From assembly GCA_958295665.1 (NCBI GenBank), contig OY282558.1, positions 458,939,995-459,003,994 on the forward strand: a stretch of DNA of 64,000 bases, given 5' to 3'. Below the pieces are notes generated by a model. The model saw nothing but the letters and a program-made list of their open reading frames with translations, had not been told where the DNA came from and ran no database searches. The DNA is from Tipula vernalis (Eukaryota > Arthropoda > Insecta > Diptera > Tipulidae). Below are positions 11,901 through 21,966 of this stretch, piece by piece (the first letter of the stretch is position 1; each line of letters begins with the position of its first letter). Made by a program: the position numbers and the translations under genes.

Positions 11901-13700
11901 CAGAATGTGTTCCTGAAGCACACACAAGTTTTTACCATTTAGCAACTTTGGTAACTGAAGGTGTGGTTTTGCACTCTCAACAATTTTTGCTAGCCATAAG
12001 CAATCAAAATATAAATTCTTGAGATGGCAGATCAAACATTAATGTATTTTTAGATTAGAGTGGTTCAAGCGTTATAAACCAAAGCGTAATTCGCTAATAT
12101 TTCGACTACATGGTTGCTTTCTATATATACGAGTATAGAAAGTAATCAAAGCCATTAACCTGATGAGATTGACTGAAAATAATTTTCGTAATTCTCATTC
12201 AGATCGAAACTGAAGTTTGCAAAACTCTTGATAATTTTCCTCTTCGTAAAATAAAGATGGTTTATAAGAACTAGTGTGTCGACAGCTTAACTCGCTTTAA
12301 TTCACACTCATGGTGGATTCACGTGGTTGGATTTTGGGTCTAGGGTATTTTTGTCCGAGCTCCTAAATAAAATAAAGCACATTTTTTATTGGTTATTTTC
12401 ATGATTGTTCGGTTAAGATTCAACGTGGAAATCGATAGTTATTGTAAAAGACCAAAGGCTGTTGACAGTTTAGTTAAAACTAGTTTAGTAAAAATAGATT
12501 TATAACTCAATAATATTGTTGTTGTTGTGTGTTGTTTAGGCGAATTATTTTAGTTAAAGGGTGAGGTTAGGTAAAGTTATGAAATATGGCCAATTAGGAT
12601 GTAACTTGATGAATCTTTGCTAATTTGCTAAATTGTTAATTTGGGAAATCGACATTGGGCGCTCTATTTACATCGGAAATTTCAAATTTAAATTTCATTA
12701 TAATTACTCCAAAATAGCCAAATTAGGATGGCCATATTCCAAAACTTCATCAAAAAATCATTTTAGAATCCCATTTACCTACTGAAAACATTCCTGCATT
12801 TATACTGCCTTACACGTCACGCTTTTCCTTTTGTCCTTCATCCCTTAATGATTTTGCTACAATGGTCCCACCAAACAATTATTGATCGTTGGAAAATGGC
12901 ACTTTTACTTCATTCATACAAAAATGTAAACTAATTAGGGCATTTATGGGTAATGTTACATTACTTAAAAAACCATTTAAAATTATGCTTAGTAAGAATA
13001 TTAAACGGCGTTGGCAATAAAATTGGGTGTACAAATTTAGCTGTTGATACCTTGCCGCATGTTTCTATACTATAACTTGTATGTATTTTTAAACCAAAGG
13101 AATTAAGTGTAGTAGCTAACAACTGACTAAGGGAAATGCAAAGTTCAGGTTAATGAATGCCAACCTTCCTAAATATTTTCCTTTGAAACCGCTCAATATT
13201 TTTTTATAGTCATCACGCAAGTTGAATGAAGTTAGAAGTTGGTTGCAGTTTTAGAATAAAGTTGTGGATTCTCTTAAATGCACCTTAATAGCTTTCCGCA
13301 ACATTGCCTTAACCTTTCAAATTCCTTTGTTTGTTGAGAAGTCTCGCCTAATAAATAATATTGAATTCCGGCAAAAATTTGCGAAATGGGACCTTCTATA
13401 CCGGAAAATATGTATTACCTGCAATATATGCTGGTAAATCTGTGGCTAATGTTGCCGGTGATTTTAGCGAGCAGAAATGCTTTAGGAAATCACCCTTAAT
13501 TTAATCACCATCTAAACCACTCTCCAACAATAAACCATCAACCATTGTTTTTCTTTGGGTTCGATAATTAAAACTCTTAAATTTATCATAAGATGAGCGG
13601 ACCTTAAAAGGAAACACAAAATTAATATTAGATTTAAGTTTATTGCTTTCTGCAATCAATGACAAGCTCGTTTTTTACTGTAAATGGGTTTTTAATGGTG
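8920..13700. other. AT-rich region without recognisable genes
   Basis: About 4.8 kb with no frame over 65 codons and no domain I can name. It contains many A/T homopolymers and a copy of a dispersed repeat at 12700-12780 (see findings). A 63-codon frame at 9239-9430 is not recognisable. The region is consistent with intron or intergenic DNA. Confidence 0.5.
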
Positions 13701-13731
13701 TTTTTAAATTTAAGAAAATAGTCGATTTTTG

Positions 13732-13800
13732 TCTACTTTATTGCCGAGTCGGAGACAAAGTAGACACTGGTAACTTTCATGATGCTATAGTAGACATTTA
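13732..13800. repeat. AAAGTAGAC subterminal repeats, left side
   Basis: Three copies of the TCTACTTT/AAAGTAGA word occur: tgtctacttt near 13730-13740, caaagtagaca near 13757-13767, and tagtagaca near 13790. The first two face each other around a 16-nt spacer and could pair. The matching cluster on the other side of the pogo-like element is at 15488-15590. Confidence 0.7.
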
Positions 13801-14049
13801 TTAATTAGACTAAAGCCTTGCTTCATACATACTAAACTGATGTGAAAATTCAGAGGATAATCGCGTTTAATGAGCGGCTATAAAATCTAGAAAGACAGAT
13901 GATATAAAACTCTTTTTAATTTTTGGAATAATTCAATTTATTTCAGAAACTTTGCAAAATAATACTAAATAATAAGAATAATAATAATCTTAAATAATAA
14001 ATAACAAGAATGACATCCATAAATGACATCCGATGTCATTTATTAACGG

Positions 14050-14270
14050 ATGTCATATTTATCATGTTAGAGTTTTATCACGTTTGTACGGTTAAAGGAA
14101 GTAGCTCTTGAGAAGCTTGTGTTTTCAGGCTTACGAAGTGATATTTACGGTCTTTTTAGCCAGTCCAATGAAGCCTATTGAGTTTCTTGCTATGTAGATG
14201 GGGTTGGCTTTCTTAAATTGGCAACAAGGTCATAAGCTAATTTTCTAGTTTGATGATATGACAAATCGTA
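14050..14270 (-). pseudogene. pogo-like transposase, CENP-B-type HTH continuation
   Basis: On the minus strand below 14270 the frame continues the domain cut at 15082: TRKLAYDLVANL, DWLKR, then SLRKPENTSFSRATSFNR and TNV. 'LSLRKPE.TS.ARA.GFNR.NV' is the diagnostic block of CENP-B/pogo (HTH_Tnp_Tc5) domains. A stop follows directly after TNVIKL and nothing resembling the DDE domain is found further down, so the catalytic part was deleted. Removing the MITE and one TSD copy joins this segment in frame to the upstream piece, which strongly supports both calls. Confidence 0.8.
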
Positions 14271-14276
14271 GCATAT

Positions 14277-15075
14277 GTTGATCGCCCTAAAAAATAAAAC
14301 AAAACAAAGAAATTATCAAACATTTAAAACGTCTAAATGGAGCTTATCTGATGACGAAATGCAGCAGCTGATACGTTCACTCATCACATTATCAACGCAA
14401 TTTGTACATCTGAAAAATCATGAAAACTTGTTGAAGAGGGCTTCTATTATTCGCTGTTTTTATTAAAATAAAACACCCTATCTTCAAAATGACTTTATAA
14501 AATTTTTATTAATTAAATACAAAATATTCGCTGGTTTTATTTCTGATACTATCTACTTCGATCGCTGTATATATAATGCTGTAAATTTATTACAAAACTT
14601 GTAAAGAAAACTTTCAAAAGGCTTAAAACACTGCTTAAACAAATTAGCTTCTATTATTGATAATTTTTATAGCGCAGTACGTGCAATGGACAAATAATAA
14701 ACAAGTTGTGAATTTGCCTTTGATAAAAAATAAAAACATCGAAAAACATAATAATAAGTATTGTGAATAAATTAGATTTTGACAAATAAATATGGAAGCT
14801 GTGTTTTGTTTACAAAATAATTCTAATAAGAAATTAATTTAAGATAAAAGTTTAAACAAATAAATCTGGGTAAGTTAATTAATTAAATTGATCAAAAAAA
14901 AAATATGCAACAAATTACTTAACCTAAATTATTATTTTTCAGATGTACAAATTGCGTTGATAATGTGATGAGTGAACGTATCAGCTGCTGCATTTCGTCA
15001 TCAGATAAGCTCCATTTAGACGTTTTAAATGTTTGATAATTTCTTTGTTTTGTTTTATTTTTTAGGGCGATCAAC
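14277..15075. mobile_element. MITE with perfect 142-bp TIRs and 7-bp TSD
   Basis: The first 142 bases (14277-14418, starting gttgatcgccctaaa) are the exact reverse complement of 14934-15075. A 7-bp direct repeat, agcatat, flanks the unit at 14270-14276 and 15076-15082. The 515-bp core is AT-rich and non-coding; the 63-codon frame at 14275-14466 lies mostly in the left TIR and is not a gene. Excising the unit plus one TSD rejoins the interrupted pogo-like transposase frame. Perfect arms imply a recent insertion or conversion between arms. The superfamily is not assigned. Confidence 0.93.
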
Positions 15076-15079
15076 AGCA

Positions 15080-15355
15080 TATTCGGGAGGACTTAACTAA
15101 ATTGTTTACTAATTGCAACTCTTCGTCGTTGCTAAATATTTGACGATGTTTATATTTCGTTTTACCGTCCTTAACAAGTCCCATGGGGTTACCATCGTCG
15201 TCAGAATTTCCCGAATCATTGGAATTTATCCGTATTCGATACTCGCGGCACGATATGTTTTTTGACCCTTAAGTATTACTTTCAATGCCTCTTTCATAAT
15301 TTTTTCAGAAACGATTGCCTATCGGTTTTTCTTTTATAAATTTTCCCCATTTTAT
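15080..15355 (-). pseudogene. pogo-like transposase N-terminus (psq-type HTH)
   Basis: An ATG near 15350 opens MGKIYKRKTDRQSF, then IMKEALKVILKGQKTYRAAS and IEYG, which fits the pipsqueak-type helix-turn-helix of pogo-group transposases ('A...V..G...R.AA..FGIP'). After a stop and frameshift comes KYKHRQIFSNDEELQLVNNL and VKSSRIC, the start of the CENP-B-type second HTH. The reading frame is cut at 15082 by the inserted MITE and resumes at 14270. The protein would bind the element's ends. One stop codon and a shift make this copy inactive. Confidence 0.75.
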
Positions 15356-15487
15356 AATCTAATGAATACAAAATGATTCAAATAAGTTCAAGAATAAAAC
15401 TATTGCATAAAAAACCACATTGGTTACAAAACAAATCAGATATTATGCAAAAAAATATAATAGGTTTGTAACAGCAGTAAAGGACAC

Positions 15488-15590
15488 GCATCTACTTTGA
15501 ACCTAATGCTAAAAGTAGACACGTCTACTTTAAATATATGCTATAAAGTAGACACGTCTACTTTATAGCGGCGTTTTTGTCTACTTTATC
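15488..15590. repeat. AAAGTAGAC palindromic repeats, right side
   Basis: Six copies of the word occur in about 100 bp, including two back-to-back palindromes of the form aaagtagac-ac-gtctacttt (around 15513-15532 and 15545-15564). They lie upstream of the transposase start on the minus strand, so they could serve as transposase-binding sites, as promoter elements, or both. Confidence 0.75.
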
Positions 15591-15975
15591 GCTTAAGGTG
15601 TTATTACGATTATTTCGAGATATAATAAAATTCACGCTAATCATTTGTTTAACGGTACTATATCCTATTCAACAATAAAATTATACCTTATAATTAATAT
15701 CACAAATTTAAGTTCATGCACTACGTTCAAAAATAATATGGATATTAAAAAAACTAAAAAACTTACTTTGACGCAGCAAAATCCGACTTTTCGTCACAAA
15801 AATACAAACACGACTGAGAGTACAATAATTATTTTTCTCAGGTGATTAAAATTGTTTTACAAAATGAGAAAAAATTAAATGAGTTGTATTGTTTCGACCA
15901 TTTCCGAGAAACTAAGGTTGTCTACTTTGTAGCGCCTCTCTCCTATGCTTCTTTTGTTTGCGCTTGTTTTATTTT

Positions 15976-16253
15976 GATATATCGCACATGACATAGAAAA
16001 GTGACACAACTCAAAAAATTGAGTTTTTGAGATAATTCGGCGAAAAGATGCGCAATGATCGATTTCATAACCAGACATAGTGACGTTTTCATATTTATTG
16101 TACAAAGCGAGAGACGGCTTAATTTTCCGATCTTCCTTTTTTGACGCCCATAGAGAGTAGTGTAGTAAAATCGAAATTAGCGTTTTTTCTTTTGCTCTCC
16201 TGAAAAATCTGAAATTTTGAGTTGTGTCACTATTCTTTGTCACGTGCGATATC
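15976..16253. repeat. Inverted-repeat unit (MITE-like), about 278 bp
   Basis: Arms of about 40 bp at 15976-16015 and 16216-16253 are reverse complements with a few differences; both contain agtgacacaactcaaa and a gcac(a/g)tgaca block. The 122-codon minus-strand frame at 15875-16243 runs through both arms and resembles no known protein, so I treat the unit as a small non-autonomous element or fold-back relic. No clear target duplication was seen. Confidence 0.55.
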
Positions 16254-16259
16254 TAGTTT

Positions 16260-17430
16260 AATTGCCAAGATTACATTCACTATAGATTAGCTTAATTATT
16301 TTCATTAATTTTTGTAGAACATAAAAAATTGTAATTTTGTTAATTAATGTAGTAGACAAGAGGATCTATTAAATTTTATTATAATAGATGTCGTATTAAA
16401 AAATTGTATTAGAATATTGGTGGTTTAAGACCCGCCCTTACTTCTAGATGTAACAAGAAAAATATTCATTCAATTCAATAAAAGCGATCAAGCGAGTAGG
16501 ATCAAGTGAAAATTATTAGATAAAATTTGTGACATAGTTTGTACTAACCGTCAACAATCACCACCACCAAGTCATCGGTCCTTTTCTTCGTTTAAATTTG
16601 AAGAATACGGGCGCTAGGTCCTCTAGGTTCCAACCCTACAGCCACGGACCAGCCATTCGTTTTATTCACTAATGTTCACTTAGCTTAGTTTTTATTTAAG
16701 AAATTCCATACGCCTAGATGTATGCAAATTTAAAAGAAATTATTACAAGGCCCCAATTTTGACCTGGCGAAAGCAGAAAAACTCGACATTGCTAATTCCC
16801 CTGAAACGATGCATCCGAAAGCAGACAAAAGGTCTGATAGGGATATTAAAGCAACACATAGTGGATTTAAAACACCAGGCTGCTAGGGATCATGGCACTA
16901 TAAATTGTATGTAGTTCATCAAATTGTATCGCATCTGCTGCTTGATCGCCGAAAGAGAACCACCCGGTTACCAGGATAGTACGCATTTTCGGTCTTCGGT
17001 ATTATAATTTAATGCAAGGATTTGATTAATCTTACTAGATGTTTATTTGTGACTTGGACAAGATCTAATTTGACCAGAATGCTGTTGTTATGAAAATTTT
17101 ATAAATTTTGGTTTAAACAAATCAATTATTAAAAGAAATTGAAAGCGACTTTTCTAAACGATGTTCATATACCACATATTGAAATTCAAACATTGATGAA
17201 AATATCTCAGACATCTTAATTCCGAATTTGTAACGTTTTCAATTAAAAAATATGTCTTGGAAAAACCGGTTATTTTTCATTTCAAATTTCTTTATAAAAG
17301 CTTCGTTTATTACTCTATGGCTTTATAAAATCACGCTTGCTTTGGTTTTATTCCTTACAAAAAATATTAGGTAGCAGTACTGCCATTTTTCTCCTCACCA
17401 ACACTTTTCTTCATATCAACGACCATACTT
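16260..17430. other. No recognisable gene
   Basis: AT-rich sequence with scattered GC-richer patches (16560-16680 and 16770-16990). No frame matches a known family. A tRNA-like patch at about 16590-16665 was examined and rejected. Confidence 0.4.
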
Positions 17431-17439
17431 ATATCAGGA

Positions 17440-17735
17440 AAAATGTTACGCGTCCTTACGGTAGGCCATTACGTTTGATTGTTATAGACTTCATGGGCCC
17501 TTCGTTGACGCCATATTATGTAAGACACCACAAAAATTTGTGTAAAAATTTTACTCACATACTTGGGTGGATGTTCAGCCATTTTGAACTGTGACCTAAA
17601 AGATCTTTTGTGCTTGGAACCTGCTTAATTATCCGTCCAGTCAATATTCAGGCTCTTAATGATCCTGACAATACTGACTACCGGTACTCAATACATACTA
17701 ACTGGGCTCATTGCTCTCCCTCCTAGACGTTTTCT
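17440..17735 (+). pseudogene. Possible BEL/Pao integrase fragment
   Basis: The plus-strand translation contains RPLRLIVIDFMGPSL followed by GWMFSHFEL, resembling the BEL/Pao integrase start ('P...VG.DF.GP ... FTC...RAVHLE'). After a gap comes IIRPVNIQALNDPDNTDY, resembling the C-terminal 'NSRP....DPDD...LTP' block. The core between them would be deleted. The match is by eye and the domain is short, so confidence is moderate. It abuts the minus-strand Loa leader fragment at 17745. Confidence 0.45.
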
Positions 17736-17744
17736 ATAGCGTAT

Positions 17745-17997
17745 ACTTCTGCTAGGAAGTCGGTAGCATTGGTCCCCAAGGACTTCGAGAGAGCAATCCC
17801 ACTCCCATATATACACGGAGGAGGCCGAACGTACACTTATGAATTGCAACCAGGTTACCCCTTACACAATTGTATCCATCACACAGCTTCCTAATACATG
17901 ACCAGAACAGCTCATGTGAGGCGCACTCTACTGGAAGGTTACAGAGCTGGTAGATTAATCTACTCAACTTTGACCCCCCCCCTCCCCCTCCCATAAT
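17745..17997 (-). mobile_element. Loa-like retrotransposon 5'-leader fragment
   Basis: This stretch matches, in the same orientation, the 5' leader of the Loa-like element at 44407-48019 (compare about 47860-48000). Shared blocks include the G-rich start (C-run on the plus strand), accagctc(t/c)gtaacctt, and gctgttctggtcatgt. Several indels separate the two. The rest of the element is absent. Because LINE copies are usually 5'-truncated, an isolated 5' end is odd and points to a deletion after insertion. The minus-strand 80-codon frame (poly-Gly start) is an artefact of the C-run. Confidence 0.75.
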
Positions 17998-17999
17998 CT

Positions 18000-20900
18000 T
18001 AGTTAATGGTATAATATATGTAACCTAATTTAGATTGTTCAGATATGAGAAGAAGTATAAGCAAAGCAGAGCTTCCAGAATATATTGTAAATTATACTTT
18101 GTTTTAGATCGTACCTCAGTAAAAGATGGGGTTTGTAAAAATTGCACATACTTATCTCCTCTTCGAAAATTCGCGATTTTTATAAATTGTTAGGGATTTA
18201 TGATTTTTATCATAAATCCCTAACAAAGGGATTTTATCATAAATCCCTAACGTGTTCTTTGTGTAAAAACGCCATTTTTTTATAAAACGAATTTCAGGGT
18301 GAACTAATTTTTGGTTTGAGTCTTGGGTAAAAAAACATTACAAAATGACAGAACGTACCTTATTTTAGTTCCTGTTTTTGCTTAACTGATTTTGAAGTCT
18401 TAGTAGGCATATATTGTTTTTTAGCTAGATAATACGACCATGATCTCATCGTTTTAATAACACCACCACTAAAGTGAAAAAAAGATTTTATGTGGAAATA
18501 TTCTGGAAAATGGAGATTTCCATTCTAATTGTAAAGTTACATCTGCATTTATCAGAATATTTTAAAATGAAATCTTTATTTTCAAGCAAAAATATTTTTG
18601 TTTAATTCAACATCAACATCACCTTCACCATCCTTATCATCATCATCATCGAATTTGATAAAATATCGTTTAAGAAATAACCAAGTTATAGGCTAATTAG
18701 TCATATTCCAAAAATGTAACCAAAAATCCTTTAAGAATCCCATTTCCATCTTACCTATGGATAGCCCTCTTCTGGGAACATAAACATAGTGCCGTTGTCT
18801 GCTCTAGTCGACAATAATAAAGATATAATAGTTTGATTTAACCTCTTTTCTTGTCTAATTGAAGCTGCTGTGCAGTTCAATATCACCATTTATAGTAGCT
18901 TAAGTTATTTTGCAACGAGTTTTGACTAGAAAAATATTTTTCGAATACATCAAATCGGTCAAGTTATTTTGATATTCACCACCGTAACAATATAAGTAAC
19001 CAAAAACTAACATCTTAATTATCTCCTTAAAATTAAACATTACGCACTGTAGGTGATCTCGTCATTTAATTTTCCCAACGATTGATCTAAAACTTGATTG
19101 AAATTCTTTTTTTTGTTTTGTGTTCGTTGTACATGCTTTTTTTTAATGTTTAGTCGGTCGTCTTAATTCTTCGCTCAGTTAAGAGATGGTACAATAATAC
19201 AAATTTATTCTTATTAGCAAAACCAAAATCCACCGAAAAGTTAAAAAAAAAAAAAAAAAATTGGTTATGCATATACACACACCGGCTTGTCGTCATTTAT
19301 GCTACACGTACGTCATTCATTCTTAAAGTCAGTTTAGTCAATTTATTTTTACAACATTATTTATTTTACCTGAAAATAAAAAAAAAAATGTTAATTCTTG
19401 TATTATTATTTCTTCAAGAAAGTTAAATTTATATCATGTAGATGGTAATACATTTTAATTTAAAAAAACCAAAAAATGGAAAAAAAAATGTTTTTGTTCG
19501 ACGTTTCATCTTAATCTCTCCACGAGAGTTTTATTTTTTATTTTTATGTCGAACACAACAATTCCAATCAATTTGTGATCCTTGTTGATCATCATCATCA
19601 TCATCATCATGATCGTATTTATATTTTGTGTTTGATATAAAATTGGAGATAAGTAAAAGTTTCCAAAATACGTATTCTAGACTAATAAATTTCACTTAAA
19701 ATCTCTATTGTTTGTGTGCAGTGTGTGTGTGCACCTTATCTAAGATGCAAGGTCGAAGTATTAATTTAATTGATTAGATACTACAACAACAACAACATTA
19801 TTATTATTATTATTTTATTAAAATCTATAGAGAAATGTCACAAAAAGGTATTTATATGTGATGTCTTAATACCATCGTCTTGTATATAAATTTTCATCTT
19901 AAAACTAGAGAGAATAGAACGGTATGATACCACCTTTTACATTTGTGACAGCTTTTTTGTTTGGTTTCTTATATTTTGACATTTATTTTATTGTTATTGA
20001 AATTAAGTTTCTTTGGATGCCTTTTTGTAGTAACAATAGGTTAGATACGCAGATAAGAAGTTATTGTTTTGACCACAAGATATAAAACTTTTTTATTGTT
20101 TTTTACAGTAAAGCAACGAGCTGTGTTTATAAACAAGAATCAATTTGCATGCTAATGAATAATTATTCACAAGGTTTCATTCGTTAATATCTCAGATTAC
20201 CATAAGACCTACATATTTCGAAATAGCTCAATTAAATAATTCTAAGAAATTGTTAAAATCACCCATATCAGATATCACATAAAAACCTTTGATCCCTTAT
20301 TCCTATTGTGTAGCATTGTTTATGAGACCTGAGATTGATTTATAAAATTATCAAAAATTAATTCCAAACAATAAATCTCAAAACCATAAAAAAAATTTCA
20401 AAAATCCCATAAAATTTAAATTTGTGTTCATTTTCACACGAAACCCTCTCTAAACGCAATGCATTCAATAGAAAAGAGTTCCAAATCAATTTCTTCGAAG
20501 ATAACAATCTGAACATAAATATTTTGACCGTTACATCGTTATTTACAGCAAATTGACAAATTTCTTTTAAAATCAAACTGGACATATTCTACATATGAAA
20601 GGGCGAAAGATGTCCTTTTGGTAATCGTTATCTCAGAAATTCATCAACATTTTTATTTTACTTATGTAAATCGATGTTTTTTTTAAGGCAGAGTGTGCCC
20701 ATCGTCTATAAATAAATAATTGATTATGGTTATTGTTTTATCCTTTATGTTTTTTGGAATATATTAAGGATATTTTTATTGAATTTTGAGTTTTATTTTT
20801 ATTAAGAAAATACCTTGTGGCGTTAAGTCATTAATTTTATTAGACGAAAGTGTCGAATTACATTTACAATCTAATCGTAAATCTCTCACAAGGTGTTTTT

Positions 20901-21180
20901 ATAGGGTCTGTCCAAATTTCTTAACTGAGAAATATTTCTTAATAAGTATTATAAAATAACATCTTAATTTGTTATTAAACCCTCAGTAAGAGTAATGGCG
21001 GCACGATCTCTCTCTCGTTAGCCCTTTATCTCATTCTGTCTCTCTCTTTTAAAACAAACCATTCTCTAAGTCGCATTCCATTCCACAATAGGCCCGCAAC
21101 TTTCTCGACTTTTTTGTGATATTTATTATAGAGATAATAGTTCGAGTAAAGAGTCAGAAAGAGACGGTTATGTGTTTCCT
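18000..21180. other. AT-rich region with simple repeats, no gene
   Basis: No coding similarity is visible. Simple repeats include a 25-base A-rich run near 19236-19260, (TCA)n at 19588-19610 and (CAA)n/(TTA)n at 19784-19815. A copy of the dispersed repeat is at 18690-18780 and a hairpin at 18189-18251. Confidence 0.5.
18189..18251. repeat. Perfect 16-bp hairpin with duplicated arm
   Basis: Arms 18189-18204 and 18209-18224 are perfect complements (gttagggatttatgat) around a 4-base loop. A third copy of the right arm, ttttatcataaatccctaac, repeats at 18232-18251. The structure could arise by template switching. Confidence 0.85.
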
Positions 21181-21189
21181 CTTATTTGT

Positions 21190-21490
21190 GTTTTTCAATA
21201 TATTCTCCTCGAATATCAATATATTTACTACATCTTTAAATTTACTTTTCTGCACCTTCGTAAAATTAGTTTTTATGTGTTTCTACAAAATGTTCATTTA
21301 CAGCTGCTTGTAGTGACCCATCGCTATCAAAGTGTTTTCCATGAGGTTCTTGTTTCAAATTTGGGAAGAAAAAGTAATTGCTAGGTGCCAAATCTGGGCT
21401 GTATGATGAATGAAAATCCGTGTAACATCATACAGTTCCTACAATTCTGGCCTTGTGAACCGGTGTGTTCGACAATTCTCTTCTCAGATT
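21190..21490 (-). pseudogene. mariner transposase, C-terminal fragment
   Basis: The minus strand reads PVHKARIVG, then HSSYSPDLAPSNYFFFPNLK and HGKHFDSDGSLQAAVNEHF. This is the mariner block 'DNAPVHKA ... YSPDLAPSDYFLFPNLK ... GK.F.S.EEV..AV..YF'. The last catalytic Asp (in PSD) is Asn here and the frame ends early. It belongs to the same mariner subtype as the catalytic-core fragment at 24480-24700. The order and strand suggest one element split by later DNA, including the TIR element at 21967-23782. Confidence 0.85.
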
Positions 21491-21566
21491 AACCTTAAAG
21501 TGCAAATTTGCAGAACGTTACATTACTAGGAAATTTTGAAGAAAAGGCGGTGGTTTAATTTTCAGA

Positions 21567-21625
21567 AAAAGAAGAAATCGTTCCCTGTTGCTATTAAATA
21601 GCAACAGAGAACGATTTCTTCTTTT
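21567..21625. repeat. 29-bp near-perfect hairpin
   Basis: Arms 21567-21595 and 21597-21625 are complementary with one mismatch and a single-base spacer. The hairpin starts aaaagaagaaatcgtt. It lies just upstream, in transposase orientation, of the mariner tail. Confidence 0.9.
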
Positions 21626-21966
21626 GTCTTTTTTCTTAAGACAGGTTCAATCATTTCTTCTCGGTTCTGTCTCCATAGAAATAAAAATGCCTTTAGGTTC
21701 TGACCGATAAACTCGAAATCGTTTGAAAACAAAGCTTTCGACATCAAACGACACCGATTTTTTTTCTTTGCTGTCTTGGTTTATTTGTATTATATGTTTT
21801 ACGTAACACCAAGTTTACCCTTTTTGCATTTATCAAAATTCAACCTTTTACAAATCAAATTGAGCCTTTAGTCAAACAAATTCAACCATTTACGAATCAT
21901 GTTTTGATTAGAAAAGGTTGAGTTTGATTTGAAAAAGAGGGCTTATAGTAATCTGCGGGTTTAATC

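Larger units (their letters stand above)
13725..15605 (-). mobile_element. pogo-like DNA transposon, internally deleted, split by a MITE
   Basis: The minus strand carries the two N-terminal DNA-binding domains of a pogo/CENP-B-type transposase (15355-15080, then 14270-14050), separated by a 799-bp inverted-repeat insertion at 14277-15075. The DDE catalytic domain is missing. Both flanks hold clustered copies of the word AAAGTAGAC or its complement (13732-13800 and 15488-15590), several forming palindromes, as expected for subterminal transposase-binding repeats. Exact ends were not resolved because the motifs occur in both orientations. One more copy at 15911 may mean the element reaches to about 15940. 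Confidence 0.7.

Noticed and set aside
14275..14466. 63-codon plus frame as a gene
   Set aside because: Most of it lies within the perfect TIR of the MITE and the same frame exists inverted in the other arm.
16590..16665. tRNA-like patch with ggttccaaccc and pairing ggtcc/ggacc
   Set aside because: The T-arm and acceptor do not sit at tRNA spacing and no anticodon arm forms.
17752..17994. 80-codon minus frame starting MGGGGGGS
   Set aside because: The Gly run is the G-rich start of a Loa leader; the rest matches leader sequence, not a protein.
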